From positions 2,170,001-2,234,000 of the forward strand of contig NW_027469083.1 of assembly GCF_051020765.1 (NCBI RefSeq): DNA of 64,000 bases. The letters run 5' to 3'. This document shows, piece by piece, positions 8,863-23,702 of the stretch (its first letter is position 1; each line of letters starts with the position of its first letter). Made by a program: the position numbers and the translations under genes. The notes under the pieces are model-generated. The model worked only from the letters and a program-made list of their open reading frames with translations. It was not told where the DNA came from and searched no databases. The DNA is from Lasioglossum baleicum (lineage: Eukaryota > Arthropoda > Insecta > Hymenoptera > Halictidae).

Positions 8863-11428
8863 GTTGCCGCTGCAGCGTCAGGATCTCGAATGATCTACTG
8901 TTCCAAATTTTGGGTTTATATACCCTTGGTTACGGTTGATCGCCTGTTCCGGTTCGGTGACCCGACCAATCAGGATCGAGCTCGGATGAATTTATGTTTG
9001 TCATTGTTATGTTAACTTGCTGTTGAGTGCACGCATCAGGAAATAAATTGTTGAATTTGTTTGCCGTATATCAAACTCTGGGGAAATGTTTCTGTTTGGA
9101 ATACCTTATGAAAATGTTTCATTTTGGAATACGCCATGAAATATGTAGATAACATAAGTTTACATCTTAAGATGTTTTCTTTCAATGACATAGGGAGTGG
9201 TATAGGTATGATGTTTAACCTACCGTCGTGCGCAGCGGTTCTAGGAGATACATCAATCACTATTTTGTGCAGTGTGATACATCCTTAAGCGGCGCAAACC
9301 CCTAGCTACTAGTAGCTTAATGTAAATGCTGTAATGTTGATTAGTTTTACATTTCAGAGACTCATTGTCTTAACCCTCATACGCTCCTCAAGAATATTTT
9401 CCTCAATCCGCGAATGGTTCGTAAGTCAGTCCGGATTGAGATCAGCTTGAGCCCAACGCTAGATTTCTAAAAAACGCGCGGAAATTGCGTAACAGCAACG
9501 GAGGAAATTAAGGGGCCGCCACACCGGTTAGGGATACTAAATTCCTCAATTTCGAACAAATTTCTGATCTTATGGTTAGGACAGAGACGGAACGAAGCTA
9601 GCAGCCACTAGTGCGATAAAGATGGTACATTAGATAGAAGTCCAGACTTTGTAAACTCAAACGTCGAAAAAGCTTCTTTTTTATATTGATGTTCCCTGAC
9701 ACCCCCCCGCGGAGAGGGGAAATTAGTTTAGATTGCCCCGAGGCCGACAAAACCCCCCGACCCGCTAGGTCATACCGGGAGTTTTGAGGGAATCAGAGTC
9801 AATCACAGTTCTGAACTAAAAAGAGAGGAAATTCTGGTGGAGGACAGGCGCAAAGTTTAGTATTTTGTTCCTACCACCCCTGAGTAGGGTGTCATTTGAA
9901 AGAGCTCGGGAAGAGGTATTGAGCCTCATAGGCTAGGAGCGCCTCCGAGGTCATCCGAAGGGCGTATAGCGTTTCTCGTAAATTAGAAAAGTTCTGTATG
10001 TATTTGGAGTCACGAGGGCATTAGTATCTCTATCCCGAGGTCAGAGTGGAGGTGCCTTTGACTTTGAAAATTCTGACAAAGCCAAAGGTCTTGGAAACCT
10101 TTTTCAGATTTTCAAGGTCAAGGTCAATGTCAAAGGTGCAGGCGGGATCAGGAACCTCCCCCGAAGGTAGCCATATAAATTTGCGGTGTCGAGCGACAAC
10201 AAGTAGTGAAAAATGGCATAGAATAGGTTAATTTAGCAATTAAGGATTTGGATTTTAGGCTGCGTGCGGATAGGAATAGTGTTAAACGATTAGATTTAAA
10301 AGTGCGGTTTCAATGTTTCATATAGTTTGGATTGACATCTGTAAGGAAAAAGTAAAATCCAGGTTAGGTTAATTTTTATTAAAATTGATTATAAAAAAAA
10401 GGGACCACAATTACGATTATGAAATTTCGCGCGCGCCAAAAAACTGTGTTTATGGAACCTTTAAATGGACACAAAATAAATGACCCCCGCCGATTATGAA
10501 TACGAAATTTCGAAAAAAAATTTTTTCTGTAAATGATACGCGTTACACTTGTGTTATATGAATACGAAATATTGCAAAAAATCGATTGTCACGATAAAAT
10601 TTTGGTAACAAAGGCGATCTAGATTGGGCGCCGAAAAAAGAAGGTTCGAGAAGAAGTATCAAAAGCTCTCATGATTTATTTAAACATATTTCAACGAATT
10701 GCAGCAATGTAGTACGTCATTTGTAATGAAAGATTGTTTGATGTTATAGGATCGGATTTTTCCAAGATCCCTGTTTCTGATCACAGACACTCTGTTAAAC
10801 TGAAGCACTTCAATTTAACATGCACTATTTCATATATTGGATGATTGCAAAAGCTCATACTCAATTTACCCCGTGAACTTGTCTGAAACTAAACGTGCAT
10901 CTACTACGGATAAGGAAATCACAGGTTGTAAAATGTTCGGAGACAATGATAGAAAACAGAGTTACAGACTATATAATTGATTAATAAAACTGTTATTTAT
11001 CCCAAATAGGGTACGAACTTTTGCAAACACATTACTAATACATTACGTTTAGTAATACATTATTGGCTAACGATTGAAGGCTGTTAAAGGATCTAGTAAA
11101 GAATCATTGGTCATGGACTTTAGAAAATGACGAAAATATATTATATCTTAAATATAAACATATTATTAATATATTCAACGAAAAATATCCTGCATCGCTT
11201 ATGGGAAGCAGTAGTTAGATTTTTAAAAAAATACTGTCCACACTTGGACATCAGTCAATTACACATATAGGGGAAAATTATAACAATATTTTCTTGTGGT
11301 CAAACAATGGATTATATGTACTTACTTAGACTACATTATCCTAACAACTAGTCAATTCACTCATAAGAGCACGTCAAGATAAAATTGACTAACATCTTAC
11401 ATTCTAATACATCTACTACGCCTCGAAG

Positions 11429-11830
11429 TTATTGAACCCACGCTCGCCACACTCTGCACTGGATTTCGAGGAATTTTTCGAACCACTCCAGTTTTGGTTC
11501 TGACGAAGGAACAACTGTTCTCACCTGTGCAGGAATTATTAGATCCCTCTGTACAGTCGTTCTCGGCTCATCCACAGCTTCCCCTAGAAAACGTTCATTC
11601 ATTATCCGCATTGCACGTTGCTTATCATGCCTAGCGGTTTGTCTTAGGATCTTGTCTGCCCTACAGACATTTAACCATTTCCGTGACACTTGAGCAGCGC
11701 AAAGCAGAGACTTAGGCTCCAACTTGCGTAGAATCAGCTGGGATATCTCCGGCGGGAGTTCAGAAATGAAATCCAACTTGGCAGGTTCCAGTAGTCCTAG
11801 CGCACGGAGGAAAGACCTGAAGAACTCCAT
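11429..11830 (-). CDS. Short F-box protein, copy 4 (R105T)
   Basis: Intact 133 residues with one change, Arg105 to Thr, outside the F-box. First member of the T class, also seen in copies 5, 11 and 14. Promoter elements at the standard offsets. Confidence 0.85.
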   Translation of the reverse strand: MEFFRSFLRALGLLEPAKLDFISELPPEISQLILRKLEPKSLLCAAQVSRKWLNVCRADKILRQTARHDKQRAMRIMNERFLGEAVDEPRTTVQRDLIIPAQVRTVVPSSEPKLEWFEKFLEIQCRVWRAWVQ

Positions 11831-14396
11831 GTTGCCGCTGCAGCGTCAGGATCTCGAATGATCTACTGTTCCAAATTTTGGGTTTATATACCCTTGGTTA
11901 CGGTTGATCGCCTGTTCCGGTTCGGTGACCCGACCAATCAGGATCGAGCTCGGATGAATTTATGTTTGTCATTGTTATGTTAACTTGCTGTTGAGTGCAC
12001 GCATCAGGAAATAAATTGTTGAATTTGTTTGCCGTATATCAAACTCTGGGGAAATGTTTCTGTTTGGAATACCTTATGAAAATGTTTCATTTTGGAATAC
12101 GCCATGAAATATGTAGATAACATAAATTTACATCTTAAGATGTTTTCTTTCAATGACATAGGGAGTGGTATAGGTATGATGTTTAACCTACCGTCGGGCG
12201 CAGCGGTTCTAGGAGATACATCAATCACTATTTTGTGCAGTGTGATACATCCTTAAGCGGCGCAAACCCCTAGCTACTAGTAGCTTAATGTAAATGCTGT
12301 AATGTTGATTAGTTTTACATTTCAGAGACTCATTGTCTTAACCCTCATACGCTCCTCAAGAATATTTTCCTCAATCCGCGAATGGTTCGTAAGTCAGTCC
12401 GGATTGAGATCAGCTTGAGCCCAACGCTAGATTTCTAAAAAACGCGCGGAAATTGCGTAACAGCAACGGAGGAAATTAAGGGGCCGCCACACCGGTTAGG
12501 GAAACTAAATTCCTCAATTTCGAACAAATTTCTGATCTTATGGTTAGGACAGAGACGGAACGAAGCTAGCAGCCACTAGTGCGATAAAGATGGTACATTA
12601 GATAGAAGTCCAGACTTTGTAAACTCAAACGTCGAAAAAGCTTCTTTTTTATATTGATGTTCCCTGACACCCCCCCGCGGAGAGGGGAAATTAGTTTAGA
12701 TTGCCCCGAGGCCGACAAAACCCCCCGACCCGCTAGGTCATACCGGGAGTTTTGAGGGAATCAGAGTCAATCACAGTTCTGAACTAAAAAGAGAGGAAAT
12801 TCTGGTGGAGGACAGGCGCAAAGTTTAGTATTTTGTTCCTACCACCCCTGAGTAGGGTGTCATTTGAAAGAGCTCGGGAAGAGGTATTGAGCCTCATAGG
12901 CTAGGAGCGCCTCCGAGGTCATCCGAAGGGCGTATAGCGTTTCTCGTAAATTAGAAAAGTTCTGTATGTATTTGGAGTCACGAGGGCATTAGTATCTCTA
13001 TCCCGAGGTCAGAGTGGAGGTGCCTTTGACTTTGAAAATTCTGACAAAGCCAAAGGTCTTGGAAACCTTTTTCAGATTTTCAAGGTCAAGGTCAATGTCA
13101 AAGGTGCAGGCGGGATCAGGAACCTCCCCCGAAGGTAGCCATATAAATTTGCGGTGTCGAGCGACAACAAGTAGTGAAAAATGGCATAGAATAGGTTAAT
13201 TTAGCAATTAAGGATTTGGATTTTAGGCTGCGTGCGGATAGGAATAGTGATAAACGATTAGATTTAAAAGTGCGGTTTCAATGTTTCATATAGTTTGGAT
13301 TGACATCTGTAAGGAAAAAGTAAAATCCAGGTTAGGTTAATTTTTATTAAAATTGATTATAAAAAAAAGGGACCACAATTACGATTATGAAATTTCGCGC
13401 GCGCCAAAAAACTGTGTTTATGGAACCTTTAAATGGACACAAAATAAATGACCCCCGCCGATTATGAATACGAAATTTCGAAAAAAAATTTTTTCTGTAA
13501 ATGATACGCGTTACACTTGTGTTATATGATTACGAAATATTGCAAAAAATCGATTGTCACGATAAAATTTTGGTAACAAAGGCGATCTAGATTGGGCGCC
13601 GAAAAAAGAAGGTTCGAGAAGAAGTATCAAAAGCTCTCATGATTTATTTAAACATATTTCAACGAATTGCAGCAATGTAGTACGTCATTTGTAATGAAAG
13701 ATTGTTTGATGTTATAGGATCGGATTTTTCCAAGATCCCTGTTTCTGATCACAGACACTCTGTTAAACTGAAGCACTTCAATTTAACATGCACTATTTCA
13801 TATATTGGATGATTGCAAAAGCTCATACTCAATTTACCCCGTGAACTTGTCTGAAACTAAACGTGCATCTACTACGGATAAGGAAATCACAGGTTGTAAA
13901 ATGTTCGGAGACAATGATAGAAAACAGAGTTACAGACTATATAATTGATTAATAAAACTGTTATTTATCCCAAATAGGGTACGAACTTTTGCAAACACAT
14001 TACTAATACATTACGTTTAGTAATACATTATTGGCTAACGATTGAAGGCTGTTAAAGGATCTAGTAAAGAATCATTGGTCATGGACTTTAGAAAATGACG
14101 AAAATATATTATATCTTAAATATAAACATATTATTAATATATTCAACGAAAAATATCCTGCATCGCTTATGGGAAGCAGTAGTTAGATTTTTAAAAAAAT
14201 ACTGTCCACACTTGGACATCAGTCAATTACACATATAGGGGAAAATTATAACAATATTTTCTTGTGGTCAAACAATGGATTATATGTACTTACTTAGACT
14301 ACATTATCCTAACATCTAGTCAATTCACTCATAAGAGCACGTCAAGATAAAATTGACTAACATCTTACATTCTAATACATCTACTACGCCTCGAAG

Positions 14397-14798
14397 TTAT
14401 TGAACCCACGCTCGCCACACTCTGCACTGGATTTCGAGGAATTTTTCGAACCACTCCAGTTTTGGTTCTGACGAAGGAACAACTGTTCTCACCTGTGCAG
14501 GAATTATTAGATCCCTCTGTACAGTCGTTCTCGGCTCATCCACAGCTTCCCCTAGAAAACGTTCATTCATTATCCGCATTGCACGTTGCTTATCATGCCT
14601 AGCGGTTTGTCTTAGGATCTTGTCTGCCCTACAGACATTTAACCATTTCCGTGACACTTGAGCAGCGCAAAGCAGAGACTTAGGCTCCAACTTGCGTAGA
14701 ATCAGCTGGGATATCTCCGGCGGGAGTTCAGAAATGAAATCCAACTTGGCAGGTTCCAGTAGTCCTAGCGCACGGAGGAAAGACCTGAAGAACTCCAT
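14397..14798 (-). CDS. Short F-box protein, copy 5 (R105T)
   Basis: Same protein as copy 4. Its unit (11872-14839) is nearly identical to the neighbour, as expected of a recent duplicate. Confidence 0.85.
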   Translation of the reverse strand: MEFFRSFLRALGLLEPAKLDFISELPPEISQLILRKLEPKSLLCAAQVSRKWLNVCRADKILRQTARHDKQRAMRIMNERFLGEAVDEPRTTVQRDLIIPAQVRTVVPSSEPKLEWFEKFLEIQCRVWRAWVQ

Positions 14799-17364
14799 GT
14801 TGCCGCTGCAGCGTCAGGATCTCGAATGATCTACTGTTCCAAATTTTGGGTTTATATACCCTTGGTTACGGTTGATCGCCTGTTCCGGTTCGGTGACCCG
14901 ACCAATCAGGATCGAGCTCGGATGAATTTATGTTTGTCATTGTTATGTTAACTTGCTGTTGAGTGCACGCATCAGGAAATAAATTGTTGAATTTGTTTGC
15001 CGTATATCAAACTCTGGGGAAATGTTTCTGTTTGGAATACCTTATGAAAATGTTTCATTTTGGAATACGCCATGAAATATGTAGATAACATAAATTTACA
15101 TCTTAAGATGTTTTCTTTCAATGACATAGGGAGTGGTATAGGTATGATGTTTAACCTACCGTCGGGCGCAGCGGTTCTAGGAGATACATCAATCACTATT
15201 TTGTGCAGTGTGATACATCCTTAAGCGGCGCAAACCCCTAGCTACTAGTAGCTTAATGTAAATGCTGTAATGTTGATTAGTTTTACATTTCAGAGACTCA
15301 TTGTCTTAACCCTCATACGCTCCTCAAGAATATTTTCCTCAATCCGCGAATGGTTCGTAAGTCAGTCCGGATTGAGATCAGCTTGAGCCCAACGCTAGAT
15401 TTCTAAAAAACGCGCGGAAATTGCGTAACAGCAACGGAGGAAATTAAGGGGCCGCCACACCGGTTAGGGAAACTAAATTCCTCAATTTCGAACAAATTTC
15501 TGATCTTATGGTTAGGACAGAGACGGAACGAAGCTAGCAGCCACTAGTGCGATAAAGATGGTACATTAGATAGAAGTCCAGACTTTGTAAACTCAAACGT
15601 CGAAAAAGCTTCTTTTTTATATTGATGTTCCCTGACACCCCCCCGCGGAGAGGGGAAATTAGTTTAGATTGCCCCGAGGCCGACAAAACCCCCCGACCCG
15701 CTAGGTCATACCGGGAGTTTTGAGGGAATCAGAGTCAATCACAGTTCTGAACTAAAAAGAGAGGAAATTCTGGTGGAGGACAGGCGCAAAGTTTAGTATT
15801 TTGTTCCTACCACCCCTGAGTAGGGTGTCATTTGAAAGAGCTCGGGAAGAGGTATTGAGCCTCATAGGCTAGGAGCGCCTCCGAGGTCATCCGAAGGGCG
15901 TATAGCGTTTCTCGTAAATTAGAAAAGTTCTGTATGTATTTGGAGTCACGAGGGCATTAGTATCTCTATCCCGAGGTCAGAGTGGAGGTGCCTTTGACTT
16001 TGAAAATTCTGACAAAGCCAAAGGTCTTGGAAACCTTTTTCAGATTTTCAAGGTCAAGGTCAATGTCAAAGGTGCAGGCGGGATCAGGAACCTCCCCCGA
16101 AGGTAGCCATATAAATTTGCGGTGTCGAGCGACAACAAGTAGTGAAAAATGGCATAGAATAGGTTAATTTAGCAATTAAGGATTTGGATTTTAGGCTGCG
16201 TGCGGATAGGAATAGTGTTAAACGATTAGATTTAAAAGTGCGGTTTCAATGTTTCATATAGTTTGGATTGACATCTGTAAGGAAAAAGTAAAATCCAGGT
16301 TAGGTTAATTTTTATTAAAATTGATTATAAAAAAAAGGGACCACAATTACGATTATGAAATTTCGCGCGCGCCAAAAAACTGTGTTTATGGAACCTTTAA
16401 ATGGACACAAAATAAATGACCCCCGCCGATTATGAATACGAAATTTCGAAAAAAAAATTTTTCTGTAAATGATACGCGTTACACTTGTGTTATATGATTA
16501 CGAAATATTGCAAAAAATCGATTGTCACGATAAAATTTTGGTAACAAAGGCGATCTAGATTGGGCGCCGAAAAAAGAAGGTTCGAGAAGAAGTATCAAAT
16601 GCTCTCATGATTTATTTAAACATATTTCAACGAATTGCAGCAATGTAGTACGTCATTTGTAATGAAAGATTGTTTGATGTTATAGGATCGGATTTTTCCA
16701 AGATCCCTGTTTCTGATCACAGACACTCTGTTAAACTGAAGCACTTCAATTTAACATGCACTATTTTATATATTGGATGATTGCAAAAGCTCATACTCAA
16801 TTTACCCCGTGAACTTGTCTGAAACTAAACGTGCAACTCCTACGGATAAGGAAATCACAGGTTGTAAAATGTTCGGAGACAATTATAGAAAACAGAGTTA
16901 CAGACTATATAATTGATTAATAAAACTGTTATTTATCCCAAATAGGGTACGAACTTTTGCAAACACATTACTAATACATTACGTTTAGTAATACATTATT
17001 GGCTAACGATTGAAGGCTGTTAAAGGATCTAGTAAAGAATCATGGGTCATGGACTTTAGAAAATGACGAAAATATATTATATCTTAAATATAAACATATT
17101 ATTAATATATTCAACGAAAAATATCCTGCATCGCTTATGGGAAGCAGTAGTTAGATTTTTAAAAAAATACTGTCCACACTTGGACATCAGTCAATTATAC
17201 ATATAGGGGAAAATTATAACAAGATTTTCTTGTGGTCAAACAATGGATTATATGTACTTACTTAGACTACATTATCCTAACAACTAGTCAATTCACTCAT
17301 AAGAGCACGTCAAGATAAAATTGACTAACATCTTACATTCTAATACATCTACTACACCTCGAAG

Positions 17365-17766
17365 TTATTGAACCCACGCTCGCCACACTCTGCACTGGAT
17401 TTCGAGGAATTTTTCGAACCACTCCAGTTTTGGTTCTGACGAAGGAACAACTCTTCTCACCTGTGCAGGAATTATTAGATCCCTCTGTACAGTCGTTCTC
17501 GGCTCATCCACAGCTTCCCCTAGAAAACGTTCATTCATTATCCGCATTGCACGTTGCTTATGATACTTAGCGGTTTGTCTTAGGATCTTGTCTGCCCTAC
17601 AGACATTTAACCATTTCCGTGACACTTGAGCAGCGCAAAGCAGAGACTTAGGCTCCAACTTGCGTAGAATCAGCTGGGATATCTCCGGCGGGAGTTCAGA
17701 AATGAAATCCAACTTGGCAGGTTCCAGTAGTCCTAGCGCACGGAGGAAAGACCTGAAGAACTCCAT
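17365..17766 (-). CDS. Short F-box protein, copy 6 (K67 Y68 H69)
   Basis: Intact. Three adjacent substitutions (Arg67Lys, His68Tyr, Asp69His) just after the F-box distinguish it from the reference; Arg105 is retained. The clustered change on the DNA (CTTATGATACTTAG for CTTATCATGCCTAG) looks like a conversion tract rather than independent mutations. Shared with copies 7, 8, 9, 12 and the broken copy 17. Confidence 0.85.
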   Translation of the reverse strand: MEFFRSFLRALGLLEPAKLDFISELPPEISQLILRKLEPKSLLCAAQVSRKWLNVCRADKILRQTAKYHKQRAMRIMNERFLGEAVDEPRTTVQRDLIIPAQVRRVVPSSEPKLEWFEKFLEIQCRVWRAWVQ

Positions 17767-20332
17767 GTTGCCGCTGCAGCGTCAGGATCTCGAATGATCT
17801 ACTGTTCCAAATTTTGGGTTTATATACCCTTGGTTACGGTTGATCGCCTGTTCCGGTTCGGTGACCCGACCAATCAGGATCGAGCTCGGATGAATTTATG
17901 TTTGTCATTGTTATGTTAACTTGCTGTTGAGTGCACGCATCAGGAAATAAATTGTTGAATTTGTTTGCCGTATATCAAACTCTGGGGAAATGTTTCTGTT
18001 TGGAATACCTTATGAAAATGTTTCATTTTGGAATACGCCATGAAATATGTAGATAACATAAATTTACATCTTAAGATGTTTTCTTTCAATGACATAGGGA
18101 GTGGTATAGGTATGATGTTTAACCTACCGTCGGGCGCAGCGGTTCTAGGAGATACATCAATCACTATTTTGTGCAGTGTGATACATCCTTAAGCGGCGCA
18201 AACCCCTAGCTACTAGTAGCTTAATGTAAATGCTGTAATGTTGATTAGTTTTACATTTCAGAGACTCATTGTCTTAACCCTCATACGCTCCTCAAGAATA
18301 TTTTCCTCAATCCGCGAATGGTTCGTAAGTCAGTCCGGATTGAGATCAGCTTGAGCCCAACGCTAGATTTCTAAAAAACGCGCGGAAATTGCGTAACAGC
18401 AACGGAGGAAATTAAGGGGCCGCCACACCGGTTAGGGAAACTAAATTCCTCAATTTCGAACAAATTTCTGATCTTATGGTTAGGACAGAGACGGAACGAA
18501 GCTAGCAGCCACTAGTGCGATAAAGATGGTACATTAGATAGAAGTCCAGACTTTGTAAACTCAAACGTCGAAAAAGCTTCTTTTTTATATTGATGTTCCC
18601 TGACACCCCCCCGCGGAGAGGGGAAATTAGTTTAGATTGCCCCGAGGCCGACAAAACCCCCCGACCCGCTAGGTCATACCGGGAGTTTTGAGGGAATCAG
18701 AGTCAATCACAGTTCTGAACTAAAAAGAGAGGAAATTCTGGTGGAGGACAGGCGCAAAGTTTAGTATTTTGTTCCTACCACCCCTGAGTAGGGTGTCATT
18801 TGAAAGAGCTCGGGAAGAGGTATTGAGCCTCATAGGCTAGGAGCGCCTCCGAGGTCATCCGAAGGGCGTATAGCGTTTCTCGTAAATTAGAAAAGTTCTG
18901 TATGTATTTGGAGTCACGAGGGCATTAGTATCTCTATCCCGAGGTCAGAGTGGAGGTGCCTTTGACTTTGAAAATTCTGACAAAGCCAAAGGTCTTGGAA
19001 ACCTTTTTCAGATTTTCAAGGTCAAGGTCAATGTCAAAGGTGCAGGCGGGATCAGGAACCTCCCCCGAAGGTAGCCATATAAATTTGCGGTGTCGAGCGA
19101 CAACAAGTAGTGAAAAATGGCATAGAATAGGTTAATTTAGCAATTAAGGATTTGGATTTTAGGCTGCGTGCGGATAGGAATAGTGTTAAACGATTAGATT
19201 TAAAAGTGCGGTTTCAATGTTTCATATAGTTTGGATTGACATCTGTAAGGAAAAAGTAAAATCCAGGTTAGGTTAATTTTTATTAAAATTGATTATAAAA
19301 AAAAGGGACCACAATTACGATTATGAAATTTCGCGCGCGCCAAAAAACTGTGTTTATGGAACCTTTAAATGGACACAAAATAAATGACCCCCGCCGATTA
19401 TGAATACGAAATTTCGAAAAAAAATTTTTTCTGTAAATGATACGCGTTACACTTGTGTTATATGATTACGAAATATTGCAAAAAATCGATTGTCACGATA
19501 AAATTTTGGTAACAAAGGCGATCTAGATTGGGCGCCGAAAAAAGAAGCTTCGAGAAGAAGTATCAAATGCTCTCATGATTTATTTAAACATATTTCAACG
19601 AATTGCAGCAATGTAGTACGTCATTTGTAATGAAAGATTGTTTGATGTTATAGGATCGGATTTTTCCAAGATCCCTGTTTCTGATCACAGACACTCTGTT
19701 AAACTGAAGCACTTCAATTTAACATGCACTATTTTATATATTGGATGATTGCAAAAGCTCATACTCAATTTACCCCGTGAACTTGTCTGAAACTAAACGT
19801 GCAACTCCTACGGATAAGGAAATCACAGGTTGTAAAATGTTCGGAGACAATTATAGAAAACAGAGTTACAGACTATATAATTGATTAATAAAACTGTTAT
19901 TTATCCCAAATAGGGTACGAACTTTTGCAAACACATTACTAATACATTACGTTTAGTAATACATTATTGGCTAACGATTGAAGGCTGTTAAAGGATCTAG
20001 TAAAGAATCATGGGTCATGGACTTTAGAAAATGACGAAAATATATTATATCTTAAATATAAACATATTATTAATATATTCAACGAAAAATATCCTGCATC
20101 GCTTATGGGAAGCAGTAGTTAGATTTTTAAAAAAATACTGTCCACACTTGGACATCAGTCAATTATACATATAGGGGAAAATTATAACAAGATTTTCTTG
20201 TGGTCAAACAATGGATTATATGTACTTACTTAGACTACATTATCCTAACAACTAGTCAATTCACTCATAAGAGCACGTCAAGATAAAATTGACTAACATC
20301 TTACATTCTAATACATCTACTACACCTCGAAG

Positions 20333-20734
20333 TTATTGAACCCACGCTCGCCACACTCTGCACTGGATTTCGAGGAATTTTTCGAACCACTCCAGTTTTG
20401 GTTCTGACGAAGGAACAACTCTTCTCACCTGTGCAGGAATTATTAGATCCCTCTGTACAGTCGTTCTCGGCTCATCCACAGCTTCCCCTAGAAAACGTTC
20501 ATTCATTATCCGCATTGCACGTTGCTTATGATACTTAGCGGTTTGTCTTAGGATCTTGTCTGCCCTACAGACATTTAACCATTTCCGTGACACTTGAGCA
20601 GCGCAAAGCAGAGACTTAGGCTCCAACTTGCGTAGAATCAGCTGGGATATCTCCGGCGGGAGTTCAGAAATGAAATCCAACTTGGCAGGTTCCAGTAGTC
20701 CTAGCGCACGGAGGAAAGACCTGAAGAACTCCAT
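20333..20734 (-). CDS. Short F-box protein, copy 7 (K67 Y68 H69)
   Basis: Protein identical to copy 6. Part of a run of near-identical units (6-9) that looks like the most recently amplified part of the array. Its unit has an AAGCTTCG variant at about 19546 that recurs two units later near 25482 but not in the unit between. Confidence 0.85.
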   Translation of the reverse strand: MEFFRSFLRALGLLEPAKLDFISELPPEISQLILRKLEPKSLLCAAQVSRKWLNVCRADKILRQTAKYHKQRAMRIMNERFLGEAVDEPRTTVQRDLIIPAQVRRVVPSSEPKLEWFEKFLEIQCRVWRAWVQ

Positions 20735-23300
20735 GTTGCCGCTGCAGCGTCAGGATCTCGAATGATCTACTGTTCCAAATTTTGGGTTTATATACCCTTG
20801 GTTACGGTTGATCGCCTGTTCCGGTTCGGTGACCCGACCAATCAGGATCGAGCTCGGATGAATTTATGTTTGTCATTGTTATGTTAACTTGCTGTTGAGT
20901 GCACGCATCAGGAAATAAATTGTTGAATTTGTTTGCCGTATATCAAACTCTGGGGAAATGTTTCTGTTTGGAATACCTTATGAAAATGTTTCATTTTGGA
21001 ATACGCCATGAAATATGTAGATAACATAAATTTACATCTTAAGATGTTTTCTTTCAATGACATAGGGAGTGGTATAGGTATGATGTTTAACCTACCGTCG
21101 GGCGCAGCGGTTCTAGGAGATACATCAATCACTATTTTGTGCAGTGTGATACATCCTTAAGCGGCGCAAACCCCTAGCTACTAGTAGCTTAATGTAAATG
21201 CTGTAATGTTGATTAGTTTTACATTTCAGAGACTCATTGTCTTAACCCTCATACGCTCCTCAAGAATATTTTCCTCAATCCGCGAATGGTTCGTAAGTCA
21301 GTCCGGATTGAGATCAGCTTGAGCCCAACGCTAGATTTCTAAAAAACGCGCGGAAATTGCGTAACAGCAACGGAGGAAATTAAGGGGCCGCCACACCGGT
21401 TAGGGAAACTAAATTCCTCAATTTCGAACAAATTTCTGATCTTATGGTTAGGACAGAGACGGAACGAAGCTAGCAGCCACTAGTGCGATAAAGATGGTAC
21501 ATTAGATAGAAGTCCAGACTTTGTAAACTCAAACGTCGAAAAAGCTTCTTTTTTATATTGATGTTCCCTGACACCCCCCCGCGGAGAGGGGAAATTAGTT
21601 TAGATTGCCCCGAGGCCGACAAAACCCCCCGACCCGCTAGGTCATACCGGGAGTTTTGAGGGAATCAGAGTCAATCACAGTTCTGAACTAAAAAGAGAGG
21701 AAATTCTGGTGGAGGACAGGCGCAAAGTTTAGTATTTTGTTCCTACCACCCCTGAGTAGGGTGTCATTTGAAAGAGCTCGGGAAGAGGTATTGAGCCTCA
21801 TAGGCTAGGAGCGCCTCCGAGGTCATCCGAAGGGCGTATAGCGTTTCTCGTAAATTAGAAAAGTTCTGTATGTATTTGGAGTCACGAGGGCATTAGTATC
21901 TCTATCCCGAGGTCAGAGTGGAGGTGCCTTTGACTTTGAAAATTCTGACAAAGCCAAAGGTCTTGGAAACCTTTTTCAGATTTTCAAGGTCAAGGTCAAT
22001 GTCAAAGGTGCAGGCGGGATCAGGAACCTCCCCCGAAGGTAGCCATATAAATTTGCGGTGTCGAGCGACAACAAGTAGTGAAAAATGGCATAGAATAGGT
22101 TAATTTAGCAATTAAGGATTTGGATTTTAGGCTGCGTGCGGATAGGAATAGTGTTAAACGATTAGATTTAAAAGTGCGGTTTCAATGTTTCATATAGTTT
22201 GGATTGACATCTGTAAGGAAAAAGTAAAATCCAGGTTAGGTTAATTTTTATTAAAATTGATTATAAAAAAAAGGGACCACAATTACGATTATGAAATTTC
22301 GCGCGCGCCAAAAAACTGTGTTTATGGAACCTTTAAATGGACACAAAATAAATGACCCCCGCCGATTATGAATACGAAATTTCGAAAAAAAATTTTTTCT
22401 GTAAATGATACGCGTTACACTTGTGTTATATGATTACGAAATATTGCAAAAAATCGATTGTCACGATAAAATTTTGGTAACAAAGGCGATCTAGATTGGG
22501 CGCCGAAAAAAGAAGGTTCGAGAAGAAGTATCAAATGCTCTCATGATTTATTTAAACATATTTCAACGAATTGCAGCAATGTAGTACGTCATTTGTAATG
22601 AAAGATTGTTTGATGTTATAGGATCGGATTTTTCCAAGATCCCTGTTTCTGATCACAGACACTCTGTTAAACTGAAGCACTTCAATTTAACATGCACTAT
22701 TTTATATATTGGATGATTGCAAAAGCTCATACTCAATTTACCCCGTGAACTTGTCTGAAACTAAACGTGCAACTCCTACGGATAAGGAAATCACAGGTTG
22801 TAAAATGTTCGGAGACAATTATAGAAAACAGAGTTACAGACTATATAATTGATTAATAAAACTGTTATTTATCCCAAATAGGGTACGAACTTTTGCAAAC
22901 ACATTACTAATACATTACGTTTAGTAATACATTATTGGCTAACGATTGAAGGCTGTTAAAGGATCTAGTAAAGAATCATGGGTCATGGACTTTAGAAAAT
23001 GACGAAAATATATTATATCTTAAATATAAACATATTATTAATATATTCAACGAAAAATATCCTGCATCGCTTATGGGAAGCAGTAGTTAGATTTTTAAAA
23101 AAATACTGTCCACACTTGGACATCAGTCAATTATACATATAGGGGAAAATTATAACAAGATTTTCTTGTGGTCAAACAATGGATTATATGTACTTACTTA
23201 GACTACATTATCCTAACAACTAGTCAATTCACTCATAAGAGCACGTCAAGATAAAATTGACTAACATCTTACATTCTAATACATCTACTACACCTCGAAG

Positions 23301-23702
23301 TTATTGAACCCACGCTCGCCACACTCTGCACTGGATTTCGAGGAATTTTTCGAACCACTCCAGTTTTGGTTCTGACGAAGGAACAACTCTTCTCACCTGT
23401 GCAGGAATTATTAGATCCCTCTGTACAGTCGTTCTCGGCTCATCCACAGCTTCCCCTAGAAAACGTTCATTCATTATCCGCATTGCACGTTGCTTATGAT
23501 ACTTAGCGGTTTGTCTTAGGATCTTGTCTGCCCTACAGACATTTAACCATTTCCGTGACACTTGAGCAGCGCAAAGCAGAGACTTAGGCTCCAACTTGCG
23601 TAGAATCAGCTGGGATATCTCCGGCGGGAGTTCAGAAATGAAATCCAACTTGGCAGGTTCCAGTAGTCCTAGCGCACGGAGGAAAGACCTGAAGAACTCC
23701 AT
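23301..23702 (-). CDS. Short F-box protein, copy 8 (K67 Y68 H69)
   Basis: Protein identical to copies 6 and 7; unit 20776-23743, standard length and promoter. Confidence 0.85.
   Translation of the reverse strand: MEFFRSFLRALGLLEPAKLDFISELPPEISQLILRKLEPKSLLCAAQVSRKWLNVCRADKILRQTAKYHKQRAMRIMNERFLGEAVDEPRTTVQRDLIIPAQVRRVVPSSEPKLEWFEKFLEIQCRVWRAWVQ

Noticed and set aside
10046..10231. A 61-65 codon plus-strand frame with an Arg-Ser run
   Set aside because: It opens with GTG, and the Arg-Ser run is just the AGGTCA hexamer repeat read in frame. In many units the frame is closed (TTTTGAAGG for TTTTCAAGG).
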